Positions 1 to 6,617 of a DNA stretch of 64,000 bases are shown here, piece after piece. Positions within the stretch are counted from its first letter, which is position 1, and the number at the start of each line of letters is the position of its first letter. This stretch comes from Enterococcus alishanensis (GTDB taxonomy: Bacteria > Bacillota > Bacilli > Lactobacillales > Enterococcaceae): assembly GCF_019218635.1 (NCBI RefSeq), contig NZ_JAHUZB010000001.1, positions 248,001 to 312,000 on the forward strand, written 5' to 3'. Below the pieces are notes generated by a model. It saw nothing but the letters and a program-made list of their open reading frames with translations. It ran no database searches and was not told the DNA's origin. Both the position numbers and the translations under genes were made by a program.

Positions 1-597
1 AAAACAAGTGTTGTAGAATATTTGTATCCGCGTTTGCGTCAGATCGCTGCAACAGATATCATGAAAACAAGAGAACCTGGTGGGATTCCCATCGCTGAAA
101 AAATTCGACAAGTTATTTTAGATCCGCAAAATGATCGAATGGATGATCGGACAGAAGCGTTGCTTTATGCAGCTGCTAGACGTCAGCATTTAGTTGAAAA
201 AGTTTGGCCGGCATTAGAAAGTGGTAAAATTGTTTTATGTGATCGTTTTGTTGATAGCTCGTTGGCTTATCAAGGGGCAGGGCGTCGTATTGGCGTTGAA
301 CCAGTGGCAGACATTAACCAATTTGCAACTGAAGGAACTATTCCAGATGTGACTTTGTATTTGGATGTTGATTCTGATACCGGTTTGCAAAGAATTATGG
401 CGTCACGCCGCAATCAAATTGACCGCCTAGATTCTGAAGGACTACAATTCCATCAGCGAGTTCGTCATGAGTACCTGAAACTCTATGAGGCAAATCCTGA
501 ACGAATCATCAAAATTGATGCCAAACAACGACTGGAAGATGTAGTAGAAGACTGTTTTGAAGTCTTAGTTTCCCGTTATCCCCAATATTTTCAATAA
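1..597 (+). CDS. tmk: Thymidylate kinase, 5'-truncated by the window edge
   Basis: dTMP kinase phosphorylates dTMP to dTDP for DNA synthesis in the cytosol. The frame is open from base 1, and the first visible residues (KTSVVEYL) are the end of the P-loop, so roughly 15 N-terminal residues lie outside the window. Seen: the substrate-binding REPGG motif, the DRFVDSSLAYQGAGR motif typical of Tmk, and a lid region around SRRNQIDRLDSEG. It heads the conserved Firmicute cluster tmk-darA-holB-ricT-yabA-rsmI, with 17 bp to darA. The ATG at 22 is internal to the protein and is not the true start. The family call is very secure. Confidence 0.95.
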   Translation, partial: KTSVVEYLYPRLRQIAATDIMKTREPGGIPIAEKIRQVILDPQNDRMDDRTEALLYAAARRQHLVEKVWPALESGKIVLCDRFVDSSLAYQGAGRRIGVEPVADINQFATEGTIPDVTLYLDVDSDTGLQRIMASRRNQIDRLDSEGLQFHQRVRHEYLKLYEANPERIIKIDAKQRLEDVVEDCFEVLVSRYPQYFQ

Positions 598-614
598 TAG
601 AGAGGAGTTAGATT

Positions 615-944
615 ATGAAATTAATCTTAGCAATTATCCAAGACAAAGATTCTAATCGTTTAGCTAATGAGTTCATTGACGCTAACATTCGTGCAACAAA
701 ATTATCATCCACAGGTGGTTTTTTAAAGGCCGGCAATTCTACTTTTATTATTGGGATTGAAGATGAACGTGTAGAAGAAACACTGCAACTGATTCAAGAA
801 ACCTCTAAGGCAAGAACGCAATATGTGACAACACCGGTAACTTTGGATATTTCTTTGGACGGACAAGTACCGTATCCAGTAGAAGTTGAAGTTGGTGGCG
901 CAACTGTTTTTGTATTACCAGTCGAAAGCTTCTTCCAATATTAA
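615..944 (+). CDS. darA: Cyclic-di-AMP receptor DarA (PII-like, YaaQ/PstA family)
   Basis: A 109-residue PII-like protein of the DarA/PstA (YaaQ) family, which binds the second messenger c-di-AMP as a trimer in the cytosol. The downstream target is not established in most species. Seen: full-length family match starting MKLILAIIQDKD, with the conserved TKLSSTGGFLKAGNSTFIIG segment that forms part of the nucleotide site. The start has a strong ribosome binding site (GAGAGGAG, 8 bp before ATG). It sits between tmk and holB as in other Firmicutes, with a 1-bp gap to holB, so the two are probably translationally coupled. Confidence 0.93.
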   Translation: MKLILAIIQDKDSNRLANEFIDANIRATKLSSTGGFLKAGNSTFIIGIEDERVEETLQLIQETSKARTQYVTTPVTLDISLDGQVPYPVEVEVGGATVFVLPVESFFQY

Positions 945-945
945 G

Positions 946-1887
946 ATGAACGAAAAAGATACATTAAGAAATTTGCAACCGATTGTGTTTAGACAATTAC
1001 AAAACAGTTTTGAGCATGGGCGTTTGGCCCATGCTTACCTTTTTGAAGGGGATAGCGGTACCGGTAAAGAAATGATGGCCCTGTGGTTTATCAAACATTT
1101 GTTTTGTCTAGATTTAAAGGATAATCAACCTTGTGAAAAATGTAATAATTGCTTGCGAATCAGTCAAAAGGAACACCCAGATGTGATTGAGGTGCTACCA
1201 GAAGGGCAACTAATCAAAGTTGACCAGATTCGTGAATTGCAAAAAGAACTAGCTAAAAGTGGTTTCGAATCAAATAAAAAGGTTGTCTTGATTCATCAAG
1301 CAGAAAAGATGAACGTTAATTCAGCCAATAGTTTATTGAAATTTTTAGAGGAACCACCAAAAGATTTTATGATCATTTTAATGACTAGTGCATTAGGAAA
1401 GATCTTACCGACGATCCAATCTCGTAGTCAGATTATTCATTTTCAAGGTTTAGCCAAAAAACATTTAATCCAGCAACTACAAACACAAGAAAATTTTTCT
1501 GTTGAAAGTGCTAGTTTGTTAGTGGATTTGACGAATAGTTATCAAAAAGCAGTTGAATTATCAAATGATGAATGGTTTAATGAGGCTAAAGAGACGGTTA
1601 TGCAATGGTTCCGATATCTTGAAAAAGACGATCCTCAAGGCTTTGTTTATGTGCAAAAAAAATTAGTCAAAATTTTTAAAGAAAAAAACCAGCAACGTTT
1701 AGCTTTTGAAATGTTAGGTTATTTTTCTAAAAGTCAACGCAATCAAGTGTTGAATGATGATAGAGCGATGACTGAAAAATACAATCGGTTATTAGCTGAA
1801 AGTTTGAAAGCCATTCAAAAATTAGAAGCCAACGTCGCTTTTCAAAGTATTGCCGAACAAATAACCCTCCACGTAATATTCAAATAG
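946..1887 (+). CDS. holB: DNA polymerase III delta' subunit
   Basis: The delta' subunit of the clamp loader helps open the beta sliding clamp and load it onto DNA. I chose the ATG at 946, one base after the darA stop, giving 313 aa as usual for the family. An upstream in-frame ATG at 886 lies inside darA and would add a foreign-looking N-terminus. Seen: a Walker A-like GDSGTGKE near residue 40, the zinc module C...CEKCNNC near residues 60-78, the SRC-like region SRSQIIHF, and LLKFLEEPP. No obvious ribosome binding site precedes 946, which fits coupling to darA. Confidence 0.93.
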   Translation: MNEKDTLRNLQPIVFRQLQNSFEHGRLAHAYLFEGDSGTGKEMMALWFIKHLFCLDLKDNQPCEKCNNCLRISQKEHPDVIEVLPEGQLIKVDQIRELQKELAKSGFESNKKVVLIHQAEKMNVNSANSLLKFLEEPPKDFMIILMTSALGKILPTIQSRSQIIHFQGLAKKHLIQQLQTQENFSVESASLLVDLTNSYQKAVELSNDEWFNEAKETVMQWFRYLEKDDPQGFVYVQKKLVKIFKEKNQQRLAFEMLGYFSKSQRNQVLNDDRAMTEKYNRLLAESLKAIQKLEANVAFQSIAEQITLHVIFK

Positions 1888-1903
1888 AAAAGTAGGTGGA
1901 CCA

Positions 1904-2722
1904 ATGGTTGAAGTAGTGGGTGTTCGTTTTCGAGAAGCCGGACACATCTATTATTATGCTCCTGGCAAAAATACATTTCATTATAACGATAAAGTTTTGG
2001 TTGAGTCACAACAAGCGCAACAAATTGCCACCGTGGCACTTCCTAAAGTTGAAATGGCAAAGGAAGATTTATCAGAGGATTTAAAAACTGTTTTACATAA
2101 AGCGAGTGAAAAAGAATTACACAAATTAGCGCAAAATCAAAAAGATACTAAAGCTGCTTTTAAAATAGCTAAAGAAAAAATTCGTGAACATGAGTTGGAA
2201 ATGAAATTAACCAATGTCGAATACACATTTGACCGCAGTAAAATGGTTTTTTATTTTACTGCAGATGGACGGATTGATTTTCGTGAATTGGTGAAAGATT
2301 TAGCAGCTGTATTTCGTACTCGGATTGAGTTGCGTCAAATTGGTGTTCGTGATGAAGCTAAGATTTTAGGGGGGATTGGACCTTGTGGCCGGCAATTATG
2401 TTGTTCAACATTCCTAGGTGACTTTATTCCTGTCTCGATTAAAATGGCAAAGGATCAAGGTCTATCATTAAATCCAGCCAAAATTTCTGGATTGTGTGGC
2501 CGTTTGATGTGCTGCTTAAAATATGAAAATGATGAATACGAACAAGCGAAAAAAGAAATGCCCGATTACGGCAAAGAAGTCATTACACCAGAAGGTAAAG
2601 GACGTGTAGTTGGTCTGAATCTATTGAGTCGGATTGTAAAAGTTCGCTTAGTAGGTCGTGAAACACCGCTAGAATATGATGTTTCTGAACTTGTTAAAGC
2701 AGGTGACAAAGGTCATGGATAG
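1904..2722 (+). CDS. ricT: RicT (YaaT), PSP1-domain protein
   Basis: A 272-aa PSP1-domain protein. In Bacillus, RicT forms the RicAFT complex that carries iron-sulfur clusters and affects RNase Y-dependent mRNA processing and phosphorelay output. Seen: the family's cysteine clusters GPCGRQLCCSTFL (about residues 163-175) and CGRLMCCLKYE (about 198-208). ATG at 1904 is preceded by AGTAGGTGG. The last 8 bp overlap the yabA start, so the two are co-translated. Whether RicA and RicF partners exist cannot be seen here; the organism is probably non-sporulating, so the role is likely RNA processing. Confidence 0.92.
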   Translation: MVEVVGVRFREAGHIYYYAPGKNTFHYNDKVLVESQQAQQIATVALPKVEMAKEDLSEDLKTVLHKASEKELHKLAQNQKDTKAAFKIAKEKIREHELEMKLTNVEYTFDRSKMVFYFTADGRIDFRELVKDLAAVFRTRIELRQIGVRDEAKILGGIGPCGRQLCCSTFLGDFIPVSIKMAKDQGLSLNPAKISGLCGRLMCCLKYENDEYEQAKKEMPDYGKEVITPEGKGRVVGLNLLSRIVKVRLVGRETPLEYDVSELVKAGDKGHG

Positions 2723-3068
2723 ACGTAGTCTTTATGATGGTTTGAATCAATTAGAATTCAAGATGGAAGAAAATCTTGAACAGTTGACAACAATGAAAGA
2801 AACTTTATTGGAATTAGTCGAAAAAAATACCACCTTAGAAATTGAAAACCAACGATTACGAGAGCGTATTTTAGAGATGAATCAAAAAGCGCATCCTCAA
2901 ACCACAGATGAAAAACAAGGATTATCCCAATCAAAAATGAATTTGGAAAAAATATATGAAGATGGTTTTCATGTCTGCAATTTATTATATGGTTCCAGAA
3001 GAGAAGATGATGAACCTTGTGCTTTTTGTTTAGATGTCATTTATAGTGAAAGTAAACCAAGTAAATAA
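2715..3068 (+). CDS. yabA: Replication initiation control protein YabA
   Basis: YabA binds DnaA and the clamp DnaN to limit re-initiation of replication. I chose the ATG at 2715 (117 aa), which overlaps the ricT stop by 8 bp and has a GGTG ribosome binding site just upstream. Longer starts would run deep into ricT. Seen: an N-terminal leucine-rich coiled coil (about residues 1-60), a variable linker, and a C-terminal zinc module H-x-C...CAFC (about residues 86-105). Followed directly by an intrinsic terminator, so the tmk-yabA transcription unit probably ends here. Confidence 0.93.
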   Translation: MDRRSLYDGLNQLEFKMEENLEQLTTMKETLLELVEKNTTLEIENQRLRERILEMNQKAHPQTTDEKQGLSQSKMNLEKIYEDGFHVCNLLYGSRREDDEPCAFCLDVIYSESKPSK

Positions 3069-3076
3069 GTAAGCAG

Positions 3077-3108
3077 ACGGGATTGAGTAATCGCTCAATT
3101 CCGTTTTT
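3077..3108 (+). terminator. Intrinsic terminator after yabA
   Basis: An 11-bp stem (ACGGGATTGAG paired with CTCAATTCCGT, one G-U) with a 6-nt loop, followed by five T residues. It lies 8 bp after the yabA stop and before the rsmI ribosome binding site. Confidence 0.85.
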
Positions 3109-3125
3109 AATTGAGAGGATTGATA

Positions 3126-3989
3126 ATGATGAAAATCCAAAAAAGCTTTTCTAAAGAACCAAAGGGGATTCTTTATTTAGTACCTACACCAATTGGTAAT
3201 TTAGCGGATATGACTTTTCGCGGCGTGGAAACTTTAAAAGAAGTTGATTTAATTGCTAGTGAAGATACTCGAAATACCCAAAAATTACTAAATCATTTTG
3301 AAATTAAAGTACCACAAAAAAGTTTACACGAGCATAATTATAAAGAACGTATTCCAGAAATAATTGCATTGTTAAAGCAAGGTAAAAAAATTGCACAGGT
3401 TTCAGATGCTGGAATGCCTTCAATTAGTGATCCCGGTCATGAGCTAGTGGAGGCTTGTATTGCGGCAGATCTAACAGTGGTTTCATTGCCGGGAGCAACG
3501 GCGGGTATGACAGCTTTAATTGCTTCTGGATTATTGCCACAACCTTTTTATTTTCATGGATTTTTACCACGAAAAAAAAATATTCAGAAAGAAACCTTAA
3601 CTACGTTAAATGATCAAACAGCGACGCTGATTTTTTATGAGTCACCTTATCGCTTAAAGGCGACCTTAACGAATATATTAGAAGTTTTTGGTGATCGCCA
3701 GGTTGTAGTTTGTCGTGAATTGACTAAATTATTTGAAGAATACTTACGTGGAAGTGCAAGTGAAATTATTACTTATTTGACTGAGCATCAGCTTAAAGGG
3801 GAAATTTGTCTAATGATTGCTGGTAATAATCAAGTAGACGAAGAATTACCTGTTTTTGAAGGTAGTCTAAAAGAACAAGTCGAAAAAATTATTCAGACGG
3901 GTGAAACAAGTAAAGAGGCTATTAAGTTAGTTGCTAAGCAACAAAATTTGAAAAAACAAGATGTTTATAAAGCTTATCATGAAGGCTAA
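3126..3989 (+). CDS. rsmI: 16S rRNA (cytidine-1402-2'-O)-methyltransferase
   Basis: RsmI 2'-O-methylates C1402 in the decoding site of 16S rRNA using S-adenosylmethionine. I chose the ATG at 3126 (287 aa; a second ATG follows at once), because GAGAGGA at 3112-3118 is its ribosome binding site. An in-frame TTG at 3111 would put that site inside the gene. Seen: the tetrapyrrole-methylase-like fold with LYLVPTPIGNLADMT, SEDTRNTQKLL, VSDAGMPSISDPG and SLPGATAGMTALIASG. Flanked by terminators on both sides, so it may be expressed on its own. Confidence 0.95.
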   Translation: MMKIQKSFSKEPKGILYLVPTPIGNLADMTFRGVETLKEVDLIASEDTRNTQKLLNHFEIKVPQKSLHEHNYKERIPEIIALLKQGKKIAQVSDAGMPSISDPGHELVEACIAADLTVVSLPGATAGMTALIASGLLPQPFYFHGFLPRKKNIQKETLTTLNDQTATLIFYESPYRLKATLTNILEVFGDRQVVVCRELTKLFEEYLRGSASEIITYLTEHQLKGEICLMIAGNNQVDEELPVFEGSLKEQVEKIIQTGETSKEAIKLVAKQQNLKKQDVYKAYHEG

Positions 3990-4021
3990 AAAAAGGACGG
4001 AGAATACACTCTGTCCTTTTT
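3990..4021 (+). terminator. Intrinsic terminator after rsmI
   Basis: A stem of 13 bp (AAAAAGGACGGAG with CTCTGTCCTTTTT, one G-U) around the loop AATACA, ending in a T run. It begins at the rsmI stop codon. Confidence 0.88.
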
Positions 4022-4022
4022 A

Positions 4023-4039
4023 TGTCAAAAAACCTCACA
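4023..4039 (+). promoter_or_regulatory. GlnR/TnrA-type box 1, distal
   Basis: TGTCA-N7-TCACA, an exact match to the TGTNAN7TNACA consensus of GlnR/TnrA nitrogen regulators. It lies directly after the rsmI terminator, about 110 bp before the amtB start. Confidence 0.7.
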
Positions 4040-4107
4040 TGAATAGTGACGAAATTAGAAGTTTATGAAAATAAACGTAAAAATATACTGCAAATTCTCA
4101 TTTTTAA

Positions 4108-4124
4108 TGTTAGGATATGTTACA
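4108..4124 (+). promoter_or_regulatory. GlnR/TnrA-type box 2, proximal
   Basis: TGTTA-N7-TTACA, a second exact match to TGTNAN7TNACA, 24 bp before the amtB ATG. It overlaps a possible -10 (CATAAT, 4123-4128), so bound GlnR would block transcription. The centre-to-centre distance to box 1 is 85 bp, about eight helical turns. Confidence 0.75.
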
Positions 4125-4147
4125 TAATAAAAAATGGGAGTGGTTAT

Positions 4148-5362
4148 ATGGCAGCAAATATTGCATTTATTTTAATTTGTTCGGGGTTGGTATTTTTAAT
4201 GACTCCAGCATTGGCGTTTTTCTATGGTGGTCTAGAAAGAAGAAAAAATATTTTAAACACAATGATGATGGTAATTTGTGTAATGGGTTTGGCTTCAATT
4301 GTTTGGATTGCAGTCGGCTATTCATTATCATTTAGTGGATCAGGTTCATTTATCGGAAATCTCGATAAAGTCTTTTTAAATGGAGTGTCAATGACAGAAG
4401 GAGACGGGATTCCTGATGGATTGTTCGCTTTCTTCCAAATGATGTTTGCTTTAATTACCACTGGTATCTTAACAGGTTCGGTAGCAGGACGCATGAGATT
4501 TTCAGCAATTTTCTTATTCATCGCCATCTGGTTAGTTGTTGTTTATGCACCGTTGGCTCATATGGTTTGGGGCGGAGGCTTCTTAGACCAGATTGGTTCA
4601 ATTGACTTTGCTGGTGGGAACGTTGTTCATATTAGTTCAGGGATTTCTGGTTTGGTTCTAGCGGTTGTTTTAGGACGTCGTCGTGAATATCACTTAGCAG
4701 AATATCGTCCTCATAACGTACCGTTTGTAGTATTAGGTGCAGGTCTATTGTGGTTTGGTTGGTTTGGTTTTAATGCCGGTTCAGCTTTAGCGGCTGATGG
4801 TTTAGCTATTCACGCTGGGTTAGTAACAAATACTGCAGCAGCTGCAGCGATGCTTTCTTGGATGCTTATTGAGAAAGTTTTAAATGGTAAACCGACAGTT
4901 GTAGGTGCATGTACAGGTGCTGTGGTTGGTTTAGTTGCAATTACTCCAGGGGCTGGTTTTGTCTCACTATGGTCTAGTATATTGATTGGTCTTTTAGTAA
5001 GTCCTTTCTGTTACTTCTTCATTGCAGTGATTAAACAGCGTTTAGGATTTGATGATGCATTGGATGCTTTTGGTTGTCATGGTATCGGCGGGATTTTTGG
5101 AGGTATTGTTACAGGTATTTTTGCAGATCCAAGTGTAGGTGGCCGTACAGGTTTGATTTACGGTGGTGTAGATTTATTTGTTGCTCAACTTGAATCAATT
5201 ATTTTCACGTTAGTTTTTGCCGGAGCAGCAAGCTTCATTATTATTTCAATTATTAAATTATTCATGCCAATTCGTGTAACAGATCAGGAAGAAGCACTTG
5301 GTTTAGATTTAGGAGAACATGAAGAAAGTGCCTACCCAACGTTTATGGGATTAGATTCTTAG
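4148..5362 (+). CDS. amtB: Ammonium transporter AmtB
   Basis: A membrane channel for ammonium/ammonia, 404 aa. I chose the ATG at 4148, with GGGAGTGG just upstream. In-frame codons further upstream read through the operator region. Seen: about 11 hydrophobic segments and family motifs FYGGL near the N-terminus, FFQMMFALIT, HMVWGGG, GGNVVHISSG, GWFGFNAGS and FGCHGIGGIFGG. The last holds one of the pore histidines. It is followed after 12 bp by glnK, whose product blocks AmtB when nitrogen is ample. Two GlnR boxes upstream point to nitrogen repression. Confidence 0.96.
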   Translation: MAANIAFILICSGLVFLMTPALAFFYGGLERRKNILNTMMMVICVMGLASIVWIAVGYSLSFSGSGSFIGNLDKVFLNGVSMTEGDGIPDGLFAFFQMMFALITTGILTGSVAGRMRFSAIFLFIAIWLVVVYAPLAHMVWGGGFLDQIGSIDFAGGNVVHISSGISGLVLAVVLGRRREYHLAEYRPHNVPFVVLGAGLLWFGWFGFNAGSALAADGLAIHAGLVTNTAAAAAMLSWMLIEKVLNGKPTVVGACTGAVVGLVAITPGAGFVSLWSSILIGLLVSPFCYFFIAVIKQRLGFDDALDAFGCHGIGGIFGGIVTGIFADPSVGGRTGLIYGGVDLFVAQLESIIFTLVFAGAASFIIISIIKLFMPIRVTDQEEALGLDLGEHEESAYPTFMGLDS

Positions 5363-5374
5363 GAGGAAAGTAGC

Positions 5375-5719
5375 ATGAAAAAAGTTGAAGCGATTATTCG
5401 GCAGGAAAAATTAGAAGAAATTAAAGCAGCAATCGATAAAGATTTTGAGGTAAATGGTATGACAGTTTCACAAGTTCTAGGAATTGGTTTGCAAAAAGGA
5501 CAAACAACTCATGTGCGGGGGAAAGAAATTGTAACGAGTTTATTGCCTAAAGTAACGGTGAGTTTTGTTCTGGCAGATGAAGATGTCAATCACGTGATTG
5601 ATTTGATTTTAAATATTTGTCAGTCAGAGGATTTTGGTACTGGAAAAATATTTGTTTACCCAATTGAAGAAGCTATTCGAATTCGAACAGGAGAACGAGG
5701 AGAAGCAGCTATTTCATAA
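5375..5719 (+). CDS. glnK: PII nitrogen regulatory protein GlnK
   Basis: A 114-aa PII trimer subunit that senses ATP/ADP and 2-oxoglutarate and plugs AmtB. Seen: QVLGIGLQKGQ, T-loop HVRGKEIVTSLLPKV, and the C-terminal signature GTGKIFVYPIEEAIRIRTGERG. The T-loop position that holds Tyr51 (the uridylylated residue) in E. coli PII proteins appears to be Val here, so control by uridylylation is unlikely. Ribosome binding site AGGAGGAAAG. Forms an operon with amtB, followed by a terminator. Confidence 0.95.
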   Translation: MKKVEAIIRQEKLEEIKAAIDKDFEVNGMTVSQVLGIGLQKGQTTHVRGKEIVTSLLPKVTVSFVLADEDVNHVIDLILNICQSEDFGTGKIFVYPIEEAIRIRTGERGEAAIS

Positions 5720-5722
5720 ACG

Positions 5723-5760
5723 AAAAACGTCAAATACCGAAAGGTTTTTGACGTTTTTTT
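5723..5760. terminator. Bidirectional terminator between glnK and the PH/SHOCT gene
   Basis: AACGTCAAATACC pairs with GGTTTTTGACGTT (one mismatch), flanked by A and T runs, so it can work for both convergent genes. Confidence 0.85.
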
Positions 5761-6304
5761 ATTGAAGCAAGTCTTTTTTTATTTTCTCGAATTCAGCTGG
5801 GCTTAAAATACCTGCGTCCAATAGTTCTTTCATTTTGATTAATTGTTCCGCAATAGTTAAGGAGGTATCTTTTGGTTGTTCGTCAGCTGAAGGATCTTCG
5901 AAAGCATCTGTTAAGGCGATTAAAATAGCTTGTGACTCACCTTCAGTTAAAACAATCGGAATGGTGTCTTCTGAAGTAAGTACCATCAGATAGTCTAAAC
6001 TGTGTTCTTTCATTAAGCGAAATTCTTGCAGGTTACTTCGAGTGATAACACGGAAAGTTTCTCCCAGCATCTTTTTTTGTCCCATAATGAAGCGCTGATT
6101 TGTTAAAGCGTAGGCATAAAAACCATCATTACGAGTGGCAGATTGACGGTTGTGCATTCCTAAGAAGCAAACAAGTACGGTTTCATCATTTCTCAAGTTT
6201 TTAGCTAATACTTCAAAATGTTTTAGGGAAAAACTAGGATCGGTACCTCCAAAAAAATGCTGTTGGTTGCAATATTGGTACATTTCTTGGGCAGTTTTCA
6301 TCAT
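5759..6304 (-). CDS. PH-like domain protein with C-terminal SHOCT domain
   Basis: A 181-aa soluble protein of unknown function. Seen: residues about 20-130 resemble a bacterial PH-like domain (ETVLVCFLGMHNR...YALTNQRFIMGQKK...ITRSNLQEFRL). The C-terminal 30 residues (IAEQLIKMKELLDAG-ILSPAEFEKIKKDLL) are a SHOCT helix pair, a short module often attached to other domains. The start is the first of two consecutive ATG codons (6304 and 6301), with AAAAGGAGC upstream. Convergent with glnK. I infer an oligomerisation or membrane-linked role only from the domain names. Confidence 0.75.
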   Translation of the reverse strand: MMKTAQEMYQYCNQQHFFGGTDPSFSLKHFEVLAKNLRNDETVLVCFLGMHNRQSATRNDGFYAYALTNQRFIMGQKKMLGETFRVITRSNLQEFRLMKEHSLDYLMVLTSEDTIPIVLTEGESQAILIALTDAFEDPSADEQPKDTSLTIAEQLIKMKELLDAGILSPAEFEKIKKDLLQ

Positions 6305-6336
6305 ATTGCTCCTTTTAAAACGAAATAATTTTATCA

Positions 6337-6345
6337 AGTATAGCA
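6337..6345 (-). promoter_or_regulatory. Extended -10 promoter of the PH/SHOCT gene
   Basis: On the minus strand TGCTATACT forms an extended -10 element about 33 bp before the start codon. No good -35 is visible, as usual for TGn promoters. Confidence 0.5.
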
Positions 6346-6377
6346 CAAAAAAACCACCATAGCCGTCACTATGGTGG
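6346..6377 (-). terminator. Leftward terminator-like hairpin
   Basis: Read on the minus strand: CCACCATAG, a 6-nt loop, CTATGGTGG (9-bp perfect stem), then eight T residues. It stands just upstream of the PH/SHOCT -10, so it would end a transcript arriving from the right. Confidence 0.6.
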
Positions 6378-6417
6378 AAATGAAGGTTGTTATTTACTCT
6401 TGGTAGGAGTAAGTATG

Positions 6418-6441
6418 AAAAAACCAATTCGGGATAATTGG
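6418..6441 (-). terminator. Second leftward terminator-like hairpin
   Basis: Read on the minus strand: CCAATT, loop ATCCCG, AATTGG, then six T residues. The stem is short (6 bp), so confidence is low on its own; it is notable for lying 40 bp from a stronger hairpin of the same orientation. Confidence 0.35.
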
Positions 6442-6617
6442 TATAATCTTATAATAAAGGAAACGCTTTATTTTTTCATGAATAATTTTTATTTTTATGC
6501 TAAGAAATCTATGAGAAAGCGATGATTAACTTTTTTTCTAGCCGTTTCTTTTTGTTTTTAACAAAAAAGTCTTTGTGTTACACTTGTTAAGTAGATTTTA
6601 AAAATAGGAGGGGTTTT

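Larger units (their letters stand above)
6305..6617. other. 313-bp divergent intergenic region
   Basis: Separates the PH/SHOCT gene (minus) from the baeRF gene (plus). It holds the minus-strand extended -10, two terminator-like hairpins pointing left (6346-6377 and 6418-6441), a plus-strand TATAAT at 6442-6447, and AT-rich DNA. A 36-codon plus-strand reading frame (6415-6525) with an AGGAGT ribosome binding site is present but has no recognisable similarity. Confidence 0.5.

Noticed and set aside
6397-6437. Two 13-base matches to the flanks of aspB (TCTTGGTAGGAGT at 11512 region and CAATTCGGGATAA at 12736 region), suggesting a deleted aspB copy
   Set aside because: 13-base matches are expected by chance in 64 kb of AT-rich DNA, and one is mostly a ribosome binding site. 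No aspB coding sequence lies between.
6460-6474. Possible cre site AAGGAAACGCTTTAT
   Set aside because: Two mismatches to the consensus, and not placed at a clear promoter.
6415-6525. A 36-codon plus-strand reading frame with an AGGAGT ribosome binding site
   Set aside because: No recognisable similarity, overlaps a TATAAT element and a hairpin, and codon use is extremely AT-rich. Not reported as a gene.
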